Below are positions 1-6,601 of a stretch of 7,638 nucleotides of DNA, in pieces. A program made the translations under genes and the position numbers. Under the pieces are notes generated by a model. That model did not search any database, had not been told where the DNA came from, and saw only the letters and a program-made list of their open reading frames with translations. The number at the start of each line of letters is the position of its first letter. The stretch's first letter is position 1. This stretch comes from Chloroflexota bacterium (GTDB lineage Bacteria > Chloroflexota > Anaerolineae > Anaerolineales > Villigracilaceae): contig JAMDBC010000138.1 of the NCBI GenBank assembly GCA_023484185.1, forward strand, positions 1 to 7,638, read 5' to 3'.

Positions 1-1787
1 TCCACAACTTCGGGGAAATATTGCACCATCAAATCGTTGACGTGTACGCCGATTTCAGTCGGCATGAGGCGGCGATCCATGCGCTCCACGTAACCGCGCT
101 GCTGGATGGTTGAAATGGTCGGTGCGTACGTGGACGGACGTCCGATGCCGTTCTCTTCAAGTATCTGCACAAGTGATGCTTCAGAGAAGCGCGGCGGCGG
201 TTGCGTGAAATGCTGTTCCGGGATCAGATGAACCAAATGCTGCTTCTGACCCTCAGCCACGCCAGCCGGAATGCGAACGTTGTCGTCGTCTTCTGATTTT
301 ATATCTTCATTCCTGGCTTCTTCATAAACCACTAAAAAGCCGGCAAATTTCACTGCCGAACCTGAAGCACGTAACAAATATTCGTGCGCCGATGTTTTTC
401 CAGTAACCTCAACCTGCAATGTATCGTACACTGCAGCTTCCATTTGCGAAGCAACGAAACGCTGCCAGATCAAGTTATAAAGTTTAAACATGGCCGGCTC
501 AAGAAACGCCTTGACCTTTTCCGGTTCACGCGGCACGGAAGTTGGACGAATGGCTTCGTGCGCTTCCTGCGCACCCATGGATTTTGTTTTATATTGCGGC
601 GGCTCAGCGGGTAAATAAGCCGCGCCATACTTTCCTGAAACATAATCGCGCGCGTCTTTCTGCGCGATCTCTGATACATTGGTCGAGTCGGTACGCATGT
701 AAGTGATCAAACCGGTTGCGCCGCCCTCGCCCACATCCTGGCCTTCGTAGAGTCCCTGCGCCAGGGCCATCGTGCGCTTGGCCGTGAAGCCGAGTTTGCG
801 TGAAGCCTCCTGTTGCAGAGTCGAAGTCGTGAACGGCGCCGAGGGTTTGCGTCGACGTTCGCCGCGTTTGACTTTTGTGATTACGAACGCGGCAGTTTCC
901 AAGTCCGCCAAAATCGGTTTGACCGCTGCCTCATCCGGCAATTCCGGTTCTTTGTCATCGATCCGCGCCAGCTTGGTGATAAAGGTGGACTTGAGCCCTT
1001 CGGGTTTGAACTCAGCGCCAATCGTCCAATATTCGACCGGGATAAATTCTTCGATCTCCCGTTCCCTCTCGACAATGATACGGAGCGCCACCGATTGAAC
1101 GCGTCCGGCCGAGAGGCGGCTTCGCACCTTCTCCCACAGAATCGGGCTGATGCTGTAACCGACAAGGCGATCCAGCACGCGCCGCGCCTGCTGGGCATTG
1201 ACCAGGTCCATGTTAATGCTGCGTGGATGCGAAAAAGCCTCCTTGATGGCAGGTTCGGTGATTTCATGAAAGACCACACGTTTGGCCCGCGCCGGTTCGA
1301 TCTCCGCAGCCTCGACCAAATGCCACGAAATGGATTCGCCTTCGCGGTCGGGGTCGGTTGCGAGATAGATTTCATTGGCAGTCTTCGCCAGCTTCTTGAG
1401 CTCTTTAACGACTTCTTTCTTCTCATTGGGAACGCGATACTTTGGCTCGAAATTATTCTCCACATCCACAGAAAGTTGTGAACGCAGCAGATCGCGCACG
1501 TGTCCCACCGAGGCCCTGACCGTGTAGCCTTTGCCGAGAAAACGTCCCACCGTTTTGGCCTTGGCCGGAGATTCGACGATCACCAGCTTTCCATCGCGCT
1601 TCTCCACTTTGACAGGCTTTTCAGGCGGCGCCATTCCATCATGGGCAGGCGTTTTGCCCATGCGATAAAGTTTTGTTCCACAGACCGGGCAAGTTCCAAG
1701 CGTCACCGCAGAACCCCTGGCATTGAACGCGGCCACAGGATCTTTCATTTCACGCTTGGACTTGCACTTCATGCAATACGCTTCCAT
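1..1787 (-). CDS. topA: DNA topoisomerase I (type IA), 3' end cut by window edge
   Basis: Relaxes negatively supercoiled DNA by cutting one strand through a 5'-phosphotyrosine link. The first 595 residues are present and the frame is open to base 1, so the stop lies outside the window. Residues 1-45 form a small zinc-ribbon-like extension with two CxxC pairs (C5/C8 and C33/C36), resembling the short DUF5679-type module. The TOPRIM domain follows: KLVIVESPAKAKT at 67-79 with E72, and the acidic triad in TDPDREGE (D145, D147, E149). SAGRVQS lies in the middle, and the active-site tyrosine is Y363 in GLITYMRTDS. Later come QEAHEAIRP and the LEENGIGRPSTYAPTI block. The rest of the gate and the usual C-terminal zinc or repeat domains are missing. 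The ATG at 1787 has GGAG 5 nt upstream. It is the last visible gene of the rpsP-manC block, 65 bp after manC. No frameshift was seen in the parts I read codon by codon. Confidence 0.97.
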   Translation of the reverse strand, partial: MEAYCMKCKSKREMKDPVAAFNARGSAVTLGTCPVCGTKLYRMGKTPAHDGMAPPEKPVKVEKRDGKLVIVESPAKAKTVGRFLGKGYTVRASVGHVRDLLRSQLSVDVENNFEPKYRVPNEKKEVVKELKKLAKTANEIYLATDPDREGESISWHLVEAAEIEPARAKRVVFHEITEPAIKEAFSHPRSINMDLVNAQQARRVLDRLVGYSISPILWEKVRSRLSAGRVQSVALRIIVEREREIEEFIPVEYWTIGAEFKPEGLKSTFITKLARIDDKEPELPDEAAVKPILADLETAAFVITKVKRGERRRKPSAPFTTSTLQQEASRKLGFTAKRTMALAQGLYEGQDVGEGGATGLITYMRTDSTNVSEIAQKDARDYVSGKYGAAYLPAEPPQYKTKSMGAQEAHEAIRPTSVPREPEKVKAFLEPAMFKLYNLIWQRFVASQMEAAVYDTLQVEVTGKTSAHEYLLRASGSAVKFAGFLVVYEEARNEDIKSEDDDNVRIPAGVAEGQKQHLVHLIPEQHFTQPPPRFSEASLVQILEENGIGRPSTYAPTISTIQQRGYVERMDRRLMPTEIGVHVNDLMVQYFPEVV

Positions 1788-1800
1788 TTATTCTCCGCTC

Positions 1801-1845
1801 CTCACCCACCTTCTGTTTTCCACAACGAAGGTTTTTACAAGTGAG
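1801..1845 (-). other. Weak inverted repeats in the topA 5' leader
   Basis: Two nested inverted repeats fill most of the 65-bp manC-topA gap: CTCAC at 1801-1805 with GTGAG at 1841-1845, and ACCTTC at 1808-1813 with GAAGGT at 1827-1832, around a 13-nt loop. In the mRNA they would form an interrupted stem ending just before the GGAG of topA. There is no U-run, so this is not an intrinsic terminator. It could be a weak leader structure or chance. Confidence 0.25.
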
Positions 1846-1852
1846 GGAATTT

Positions 1853-2944
1853 CTAAAGATAATTCTCTTGACGATGTTTCTTCAAATGTTCCACTACTTC
1901 GCGTACTTTTTGTGCCTGATCCACTTTGCAGACGAGAAGTACATCGTCCACATCCACAATCACCATATCGTCAAGACCAATAGTGACGATTAGGCGCTCC
2001 GGGTTTTTCCCATACAACAATGTGTTCCGCGTTTCCAGCGCAAGGTGCTGAGAGTTTACCGCAACGTTGCCGTGCATATCAGGAAACAACACATCAAACA
2101 GACTATCCCACGCGCCGACATCGCTCCAGCCCAGCCCGCCGGCAGGCAATACCGCCACACGCTCGGCCTTTTCCATGACGGCATAATCAACCGTCTCGAC
2201 TTTCAGGTCGTGCCACAATGCCTTCAACGTTTCATCCCGATTGGGCGTGTCCCATGTTGCGGAAATCTTATTCAGAGTATCGGCAAGCACGGGCATCTGC
2301 TTATTGATCTCAGCCAGGATCGCGTCTGCCCGCCAGACGAACATGCCGCTGTTCCAGGAATGATCCCCCGACCGTAAAAACTCCTGGGCGGTTTTTTCGT
2401 CCGGTTTTTCCTTGAAACGCCGCACTTTATAAGCCGGGTACATGAAATCGCCATCCAGCGACTCGCCCTGCTGAATATAACCGTACGCCGTAGACGGATG
2501 CAATGGCGTGATCCCAAGAGTCACCAGATAATTCTGGCTGGCGATATTAAAAGCTGTTCGCAACAAGTAATGGAACAAGTCACGGTTGCGAATAAAATGA
2601 TCCGACGGCAGGATCGCCATCACAGCTTCGGGATCGCGTTTTTTCAAAATCGCCGCGGCCAAACCAACAACAGAAGCTGTGCCGCGCGGCGCAGGTTCGA
2701 TCAAATAATTTTCAAGCGGAATGGACGGCACCTGCTTTTGCATCTCACTCGCCTGCTCCGCCACCGTCACCACCAGAATGCGTTCCGACGGAAACATATC
2801 CGTCAACCTGTTGACTGTGCTCTGAAACAACGTCTCTTCGCCGAGCAAAGGCAAAAGTTGTTTGGGACTGTTCTTTCGCGAGACAGGCCATAAACGCGTC
2901 CCGCCTCCGCCAGCCATGATGACTGCATAGGTATGCTCGTTCAT
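1853..2944 (-). CDS. manC: Mannose-1-phosphate guanylyltransferase, monofunctional
   Basis: Transfers GMP from GTP to mannose-1-phosphate to make GDP-mannose, the mannosyl donor for glycans, lipoglycans and exopolysaccharide. The protein has 363 residues. It opens with the nucleotidyltransferase signature AGGGGTRLWPVSRKNSPKQ (11-29), followed by EPAPRGTA (83-90), ILPSDHFI (111-118, likely metal-binding Asp), FKEKPD (178-182), NSGMFVW (199-204 region) and GWSDVGAWD (272-280). It ends soon after a short C-terminal beta region. The phosphomannose isomerase domain of the roughly 470-residue AlgA type is absent, so it is the short, single-activity form. I chose the ATG at 2944, which has AAAGG 5 nt upstream and begins right before the beta strand of the signature. 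A TTG at 2980 would add 12 residues and overlap the dprA stop, but has no ribosome-binding site. The gene lies between dprA and topA, which are adjacent in many bacteria. The symbol rests on family features; a related hexose-1-phosphate specificity is possible. Confidence 0.93.
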   Translation of the reverse strand: MNEHTYAVIMAGGGGTRLWPVSRKNSPKQLLPLLGEETLFQSTVNRLTDMFPSERILVVTVAEQASEMQKQVPSIPLENYLIEPAPRGTASVVGLAAAILKKRDPEAVMAILPSDHFIRNRDLFHYLLRTAFNIASQNYLVTLGITPLHPSTAYGYIQQGESLDGDFMYPAYKVRRFKEKPDEKTAQEFLRSGDHSWNSGMFVWRADAILAEINKQMPVLADTLNKISATWDTPNRDETLKALWHDLKVETVDYAVMEKAERVAVLPAGGLGWSDVGAWDSLFDVLFPDMHGNVAVNSQHLALETRNTLLYGKNPERLIVTIGLDDMVIVDVDDVLLVCKVDQAQKVREVVEHLKKHRQENYL

Positions 2945-2976
2945 GTCAACCTTTGAAAAAAATGTCGTGTTCCCGA

Positions 2977-4083
2977 TCAAATCGAGTAGCCAGATTGTAC
3001 CTCACGAACTGCAACATAATGCATCCCGCCCACCTGACGCACCATGCCTTTGAGTTCCATCATTACCAGAGCCGCGGAAACTTTCTCGACGGGCAAACCA
3101 GTCTGATTGCGAATTTCATCCACGTGGATAGGATCATTGTTCAGCAAATTCAACAGTTGCGCTTCGACCGCGTCGGCGGGCAAAATCTTACGGGCGGCTT
3201 TTTGTTCGCCCACGCGCGTCAGGTTCAGGGCTTGCATAATATCCTGCGGTGTAAGCAAAGGCAAGGCGCCATTTTGTATCAACTTGTTCGTACCCTTGCT
3301 TTGCGGCGCAAGTATACTACCCGGCACAGCAAAAACTTCACGTCCTTGCTCGGCTGCAAACTCAGCCGTGATCAGAGCGCCGCTGGTCTCGCCTGCTTCG
3401 ATCACCACCACCGCCATGGACAAGCCGGAAATAATTCGATTACGCGGCGGGAAATTACTACTATCCGGCGCAGTACCAACCGGATAATCGCTGACGACTG
3501 CGCCGCGCGACATCATTTGCTCGGCCAATGCGCGATTCTCAGGCGGATAAAAACGATCCACACCGGACCCCAAAACAGCTACCGTTCGCCCGCCGGCTTT
3601 CAACGCCGCTGAATGCGCCACCGCGTCCACACCGCGCGCCAAACCGCTGACCACCGTGATTCCATTCGCCGCCAGAAATGCGGATAACTCTTCCGTGACC
3701 TGACGTCCATAAGGCGTGATTTTGCGCGTGCCGACAATGGCAACCGCGAAATGGTCTTCGGTCAATATATCACCGCGCACATATAAAACGGGCGGCGGCT
3801 GTTCGATCTCTTTCAAGCGCGGCGGATAATTCTCATCGCCCCACGTCAGGATCTGAATGTCTTGCGCGGCGATCTTGTCCCACAGTTTATCAAGATCAAC
3901 AGATTTACGAATTTCGAGAAAACGCTCAACAACCTTCGGTCCCAATCCTGCGGCGCGCAATTCATCCGGCGAACCCTGCCATGCAGACTCAGCGTCGCCA
4001 AAATATTGGATCAGGGCCTGCAGACGAACTGCCCCGATCCCGCGCGCGAGATTAAATCCAACCCAGTAGCGTTTTTGATCCAT
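2977..4083 (-). CDS. dprA: DNA-processing protein A (DprA/Smf)
   Basis: Binds incoming single-stranded DNA during natural transformation and loads RecA onto it; the gene is also common in species not known to be transformable. The 368 residues show the three usual parts. An N-terminal helix-hairpin-helix/SAM-like region covers about 1-75. The Rossmann-like core covers about 112-280 and carries VGTRK (117-121), SGLARGVDAVAH (146-157), FPPRNRIISGLS (211-222), SGALIT (234-239) and KGTNKLIQ (263-270). A C-terminal winged-helix domain spans about 305-358. Length and motifs are complete, so the protein is probably functional. The ATG at 4083 is supported by the typical N-terminus but has no Shine-Dalgarno; a TATACT hexamer lies 6 nt upstream (see separate entry). 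It starts 32 bp after rimM, and manC follows 32 bp after its stop when the manC ATG is used. Confidence 0.96.
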   Translation of the reverse strand: MDQKRYWVGFNLARGIGAVRLQALIQYFGDAESAWQGSPDELRAAGLGPKVVERFLEIRKSVDLDKLWDKIAAQDIQILTWGDENYPPRLKEIEQPPPVLYVRGDILTEDHFAVAIVGTRKITPYGRQVTEELSAFLAANGITVVSGLARGVDAVAHSAALKAGGRTVAVLGSGVDRFYPPENRALAEQMMSRGAVVSDYPVGTAPDSSNFPPRNRIISGLSMAVVVIEAGETSGALITAEFAAEQGREVFAVPGSILAPQSKGTNKLIQNGALPLLTPQDIMQALNLTRVGEQKAARKILPADAVEAQLLNLLNNDPIHVDEIRNQTGLPVEKVSAALVMMELKGMVRQVGGMHYVAVREVQSGYSI

Positions 4084-4089
4084 GAGAAA

Positions 4090-4095
4090 AGTATA
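4090..4095 (-). promoter_or_regulatory. Candidate -10 box giving a leaderless dprA mRNA
   Basis: On the minus strand TATACT (5 of 6 matches to TATAAT) is followed by exactly 6 nt and then the dprA ATG. Transcription would start at or next to the A of the ATG. The gene has a pyrimidine-rich TTTTCTC where a Shine-Dalgarno should be, which fits leaderless translation. No good -35 hexamer is visible; the best at 17-bp spacing is TAACCA, which overlaps the rimM stop. This is inference from spacing only. Confidence 0.35.
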
Positions 4096-4115
4096 ACTGT
4101 TATCTGCGGTTCTGG

Positions 4116-4667
4116 TTACAGCCCTTCGAGCAGATGAACGCGCATTAAACGGCGGCCCATCTCCACATCCAGAATGACCGAAGGAATGGCGGGCAATAAT
4201 ACTTCGCTTCCATCGGCGCGCGTCACCACGTACACATTGTTTGCGCCCGTTTCCATCACTTCGGTCAACTCACCGATTGGCTCATCCTTCTCGTCCACCA
4301 CTTGAAGTCCGATCAGTTCATGAAAATAATACTGACCCTCAGCCAAAGGCGGACGATCCGCGCTGGCGACATACACCCACAGGTTGCGAAGGCGTCCCGC
4401 ATCTTCGGGCGTATCCACGCTGTGAAATTTTACGATCAAGCCCTCGTTGTGAAAACGCGCCCCGTCAATGACCATCGCATCGTGCGACTCGCCCACAAAA
4501 ACTTTCACGCCTTTTTTGATGCGCTCCGGGAAATCCGTGTGGACTTCCATCACCATCTCGCCATACACGCCATGCGGACGACGCAAGTGACCGATAGCTA
4601 AATAGACAGGCTCGCCAGTGGACGGCGAGCCTGACCCAGCGCTGCTAGATAATTTTTTGGGAGGCAT
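4116..4667 (-). CDS. rimM: Ribosome maturation factor RimM
   Basis: Helps mature the 3' head domain of the 30S subunit and contacts S19. The 183 residues contain the N-terminal RimM beta-barrel (about 21-105, with RRPHGVYGEM at 29-38), a linker, and a C-terminal PRC-barrel (about 112-182, with YYFHELIGLQV and LLPAIPSVILDVE). Residues 1-18 are a Ser/Gly/Pro/Lys-rich tail ahead of the first strand, likely disordered. The ATG overlaps the khpA stop by one base (TAATG), so the two are probably translationally coupled; only a weak GAG stands in the Shine-Dalgarno position, inside a small hairpin loop. In many bacteria trmD and rplS follow rimM; here dprA follows instead. Confidence 0.97.
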   Translation of the reverse strand: MPPKKLSSSAGSGSPSTGEPVYLAIGHLRRPHGVYGEMVMEVHTDFPERIKKGVKVFVGESHDAMVIDGARFHNEGLIVKFHSVDTPEDAGRLRNLWVYVASADRPPLAEGQYYFHELIGLQVVDEKDEPIGELTEVMETGANNVYVVTRADGSEVLLPAIPSVILDVEMGRRLMRVHLLEGL

Positions 4668-4903
4668 TATTGTGGCTCAACCACATCGAGAGTAATTTGT
4701 TTGCCTTCACGTTCGGCGGCTACTCTCAAGATGGCGCGAATGGAATTGGCAACTTTTCCGCCCTTGCCGATCACGCGGCCCATATCATCTTTGGCCACGC
4801 TCAGCTCCCCGCGATGGCCGCCTTCTCTCCCATATTCTTGAACTTCGACCTGCTCCGGGTGCTCAACCAGCGACTTGGCGATGAATTCGATCAGGTCTTT
4901 CAT
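4667..4903 (-). CDS. khpA: KH-domain RNA-binding protein KhpA
   Basis: A small single-KH-domain RNA-binding protein of 78 residues. In other bacteria KhpA pairs with KhpB (Jag/EloR) and affects cell elongation and small-RNA or mRNA binding. The GxxG loop is clear in GRVIGKGGKVANSIR (42-56, GKGG at 46-49), with the flanking helices and a final strand ITLDVVEP. Its position directly after rpsP and before rimM is the usual one for this family and supports the name. The ATG at 4903 has GAGG 4 nt upstream. The gene starts 18 bp after rpsP and its stop overlaps rimM by one base. Confidence 0.95.
   Translation of the reverse strand: MKDLIEFIAKSLVEHPEQVEVQEYGREGGHRGELSVAKDDMGRVIGKGGKVANSIRAILRVAAEREGKQITLDVVEPQ
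4671..4685 (-). other. Small hairpin at the khpA-rimM junction
   Basis: TGTGG and CCACA form a perfect 5-bp stem around a TTGAG loop, within the last codons of khpA and just before the overlapping rimM ATG. The loop carries the only GAG that could serve as the rimM Shine-Dalgarno. It may mark translational coupling, but a stem this short can occur by chance. Confidence 0.3.
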
Positions 4904-4921
4904 AATGCCTCAGCTAAGAAT

Positions 4922-5266
4922 TTAATCCTTGTGGGTCTTGACGGAAGCGACGCGCTTTGTAGCGGCCTCTGCCGCTTCCTGCAAAAGCGCCTCGACCGCC
5001 TCGCCTTTTTTAAGGCGTTCGAAGCGATCAAGGATTCCCGCGCTCTTGAAAACCATGCCCACTGATTCAGTCGGCAGAGCGCCATTCTGCATCCAGTGAT
5101 AGACTCGATCTTCTTTAACGGTCAGAGTCGAGGGATTGGTGCGCGGGTTATAGAAACCCAAAATTTCGAGAAAGCGGCCATCGCGGGGAGCTTCCTTATC
5201 AGCCGCAACAATGCGGTAGGAAGGCTGGCCCTTCAAGCCAATACGGCGAAAACGAATACGAACCAT
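4922..5266 (-). CDS. rpsP: 30S ribosomal protein S16
   Basis: A small-subunit assembly protein that binds 16S rRNA early in 30S formation. The 114 residues begin with the canonical MVRIRFRRIG and contain YRIVAADKEAPRDGRFLEILGFYNPR, a strongly conserved S16 block. The core ends near residue 85, and an Ala/Glu/Lys-rich tail of about 25 residues follows, a common variable extension. It heads the six-gene block rpsP-khpA-rimM-dprA-manC-topA. The Shine-Dalgarno AAGGAG is strong but 10 nt from the ATG, with a 12-bp palindrome overlapping it (separate entry). The 124-bp gap from the upstream kinase gene is the likely site of the operon promoter. Confidence 0.98.
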   Translation of the reverse strand: MVRIRFRRIGLKGQPSYRIVAADKEAPRDGRFLEILGFYNPRTNPSTLTVKEDRVYHWMQNGALPTESVGMVFKSAGILDRFERLKKGEAVEALLQEAAEAATKRVASVKTHKD

Positions 5267-5267
5267 C

Positions 5268-5282
5268 GAGAACGTTCTCCTT
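5268..5282 (-). promoter_or_regulatory. Palindrome overlapping the rpsP Shine-Dalgarno
   Basis: GAGAACGTTCTC at 5268-5279 is a perfect 12-bp palindrome. Its first three bases on the minus strand are also the end of the AAGGAG Shine-Dalgarno (5277-5282). As DNA it could be an operator half-site pair. As RNA it could fold into a 4-bp stem (GAGA/UCUC) with an ACGU loop, masking part of the Shine-Dalgarno. Spacing from AAGGAG to the ATG is 10 nt, longer than usual. Function is inferred. Confidence 0.45.
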
Positions 5283-5330
5283 CAAATTAATTTTCTATTT
5301 TAGTTGGCTCATGCAAACGAGAGAGGAGGG

Positions 5331-5348
5331 GTGCGTGAAAGGACGCAC
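5331..5348 (-). other. Hairpin in the rpsP leader
   Basis: GTGCGT and ACGCAC form a perfect 6-bp GC-rich stem around the 6-nt loop CCTTTC. It lies between the kinase stop and rpsP. No U-run follows on either strand, so it is not a standard terminator. If transcription begins near 5370, it sits in the 5' leader of the ribosomal operon, where it could regulate translation or mRNA stability. Confidence 0.45.
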
Positions 5349-5376
5349 GCTCGAAAGCTGAAATCCACAGGCGCAT

Positions 5377-5385
5377 ATTTTACCA
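5377..5385 (-). promoter_or_regulatory. Candidate extended -10 promoter for the rpsP operon
   Basis: Minus-strand TGGTAAAAT matches an extended -10 (TGn followed by TAAAAT, 5 of 6 to TATAAT), immediately after the kinase stop. No clear -35 stands 16-18 bp upstream, as is often true for extended -10 promoters. The predicted start would give a leader of roughly 100 nt. A second TAAAAT at 5297-5302 also lacks a good -35. Read-through from the kinase gene is possible because no terminator is visible. Confidence 0.35.
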
Positions 5386-5390
5386 GAGAA

Positions 5391-6521
5391 TTACTGAGGG
5401 AGCGAAAAAGAAATCCGTGTTCCCTTCCCAAAATCGCTCTCGGCAGAAATTTTTCCTCCGTGCGCCTCGACCAGATATTTTGCAATCGAAAGCCCCAGCC
5501 CCATCCCGCCCGAATCGCCGGATTTATAAAACCGATCAAAAATATGCGGCAAGTCAGCGGATGCGATTCCCGGCCCGTTATCTTCGACGGAGACTCGCAC
5601 GCTTCCTTCCCTGCCCACAGCGGACTCCGTTAAATTAATTTTGACCACGCCCCCGCGCGGCGAATAGCGTAACGCGTTACCAATCAAGTTGGACAACACT
5701 TCGCGAATACGCGCCGGATCTATTTCCAACGCAGAAACATTTTCCAAAGATAATTCAAGTTTTACGCCAGAATTATCCGCACGAGATTGAAGCGACAAAG
5801 CAACCTCACGGATCAACAAAGCCAGATCGGTCGGCTCGCGCTTGAGTTGCAGTGCGCCGCTTTCGGCGAGAGCGAGCGTCCGCAAATCATCCACCAGACG
5901 CGAAAGGATTTGTGTCTCTTCCAAAATGGACTTGAGTTGCTTTTCATCAGCAGGATACACGCCATCCAACATGCCTTCGACGTTTCCCTGGATGACCGTC
6001 AGCGGCGTGCGGAGTTCGTGCGAAATATCGGCCAGCATGGCGCGTCGTTGAGAATCATCAACTTGCAAACGTTCCGTCATCGAATTAAACGCTCGCATCA
6101 ACAAGCGGATTTCGGGCGGGCCTTGCTCGGCCACACGTGCCGAGTAATCCCCTTCTGCCACGCGGTTGGATGCCGCCAATAAATCATCAATCGGCGTGGA
6201 CATGCGTCGCAAATTCAAACCTGCTATCACCAACGCCGCCACGACAAAAGCAAAAAAGATCCCAACGAGCGCAGGCGCCCATTGAAATTGGTCAAAAGAA
6301 AAATGGAGAATTCCAAAAAGGTGTAGAACAAAACCGACGATGGCAAGGAAGACGACAAAGCTGAATAAATTAAATACAACGAACAGGCATCCCAGCCTGC
6401 GGAAGAATGGGTTGCGCCTGCCCATCCGCCGCCAGTGACGACGATCACGCGGCGGCCATTCTTCGTTCTCAGGCCACCACGGCGGGCGTTCGTGTTCGGA
6501 AAAGCGAAAGCGATGTTTCAT
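5391..6521 (-). CDS. Membrane sensor histidine kinase, HAMP-HisKA-HATPase
   Basis: Autophosphorylates on a histidine and passes the phosphate to the neighbouring response regulator. The 376 residues show: an N-terminal cytoplasmic segment rich in Trp, Arg and Pro (1-42, with [12 protein letters not shown]); a first membrane segment of about 43-71; an outside loop of only some 10 residues; a second membrane segment of about 82-102; HAMP (about 103-155); HisKA with [10 protein letters not shown] (165-174, phospho-acceptor H168); and an ATPase domain with N box [11 protein letters not shown] (N278, N282), G1 box DNGPGI (314-319), F box FDRFYK (328-333) and G2 box GMGLGL (339-344). All catalytic motifs are intact. 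The near absence of an extracytoplasmic domain suggests intramembrane sensing or signalling through a partner. The ATG at 6521 has no strong Shine-Dalgarno. It lies 80 bp after the regulator gene, separated by two hairpins. The ligand cannot be told from the sequence. Confidence 0.95.
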   Translation of the reverse strand: MKHRFRFSEHERPPWWPENEEWPPRDRRHWRRMGRRNPFFRRLGCLFVVFNLFSFVVFLAIVGFVLHLFGILHFSFDQFQWAPALVGIFFAFVVAALVIAGLNLRRMSTPIDDLLAASNRVAEGDYSARVAEQGPPEIRLLMRAFNSMTERLQVDDSQRRAMLADISHELRTPLTVIQGNVEGMLDGVYPADEKQLKSILEETQILSRLVDDLRTLALAESGALQLKREPTDLALLIREVALSLQSRADNSGVKLELSLENVSALEIDPARIREVLSNLIGNALRYSPRGGVVKINLTESAVGREGSVRVSVEDNGPGIASADLPHIFDRFYKSGDSGGMGLGLSIAKYLVEAHGGKISAESDFGKGTRISFSLPQ

Positions 6522-6548
6522 GATATTTACCGATTCACAAAATGCTCA

Positions 6549-6593
6549 CGCCGCCGTCTCGGCGGCGAGTCCAGCGCCGAGGACGGCGCTGGA
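6549..6593. repeat. Twin GC-rich hairpins between regulator and kinase genes
   Basis: Two perfect inverted repeats lie 2 nt apart in the 80-bp spacer. The first (6549-6567) pairs CGCCGCCG with CGGCGGCG around TCT. The second (6570-6593) pairs TCCAGCGCCG with CGGCGCTGGA around AGGA. Both share a CGCCG/CGGCG core, so they look like two related copies or halves of a REP-like palindrome. No U-run follows on the minus strand, so they are not a normal terminator. They could stabilise the upstream regulator mRNA or lower kinase expression. Confidence 0.8.
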
Positions 6594-6601
6594 AGCAGTT
6601 T

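Noticed and set aside
881..1465. 194-residue minus-strand open frame
   Set aside because: It is a shifted-frame shadow of topA, Arg/Ser-rich with no recognisable domain, while the topA frame reads intact motifs through the same bases.
813..1481. 222-residue plus-strand open frame
   Set aside because: It is antisense to topA, has no known motif, and is explained by codon bias of the real gene.
2945..2980. TTG at 2980 as the manC start, overlapping the dprA stop
   Set aside because: No ribosome-binding site precedes it, while the ATG at 2944 has AAAGG at 5 nt and starts just before the first family motif.
2953..3612. 219-residue plus-strand open frame opposite dprA
   Set aside because: Low-complexity composition without domains; dprA on the other strand carries all expected motifs.
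5293..5311. Five-codon frame ATGAGCCAACTAAAATAG in the rpsP leader as a leader peptide
   Set aside because: No ribosome-binding site, no regulatory codon run, and very short; expected by chance.
5331..5348. Hairpin after the kinase as a rho-independent terminator
   Set aside because: The 6-bp stem is not followed by a T-run on either strand.
5304..5633. Plus-strand frame of 109 residues near a GAGGAGGGG stretch that resembles a Shine-Dalgarno
   Set aside because: The purine run lies inside the frame, not before its start, and the protein is mostly antisense to the kinase gene with no domain.
6549..6593. Twin hairpins as a terminator after the response regulator
   Set aside because: Stems are strong, but the following minus-strand sequence is TGAGCATTTTG rather than a T-run, and the kinase gene downstream is probably co-transcribed.
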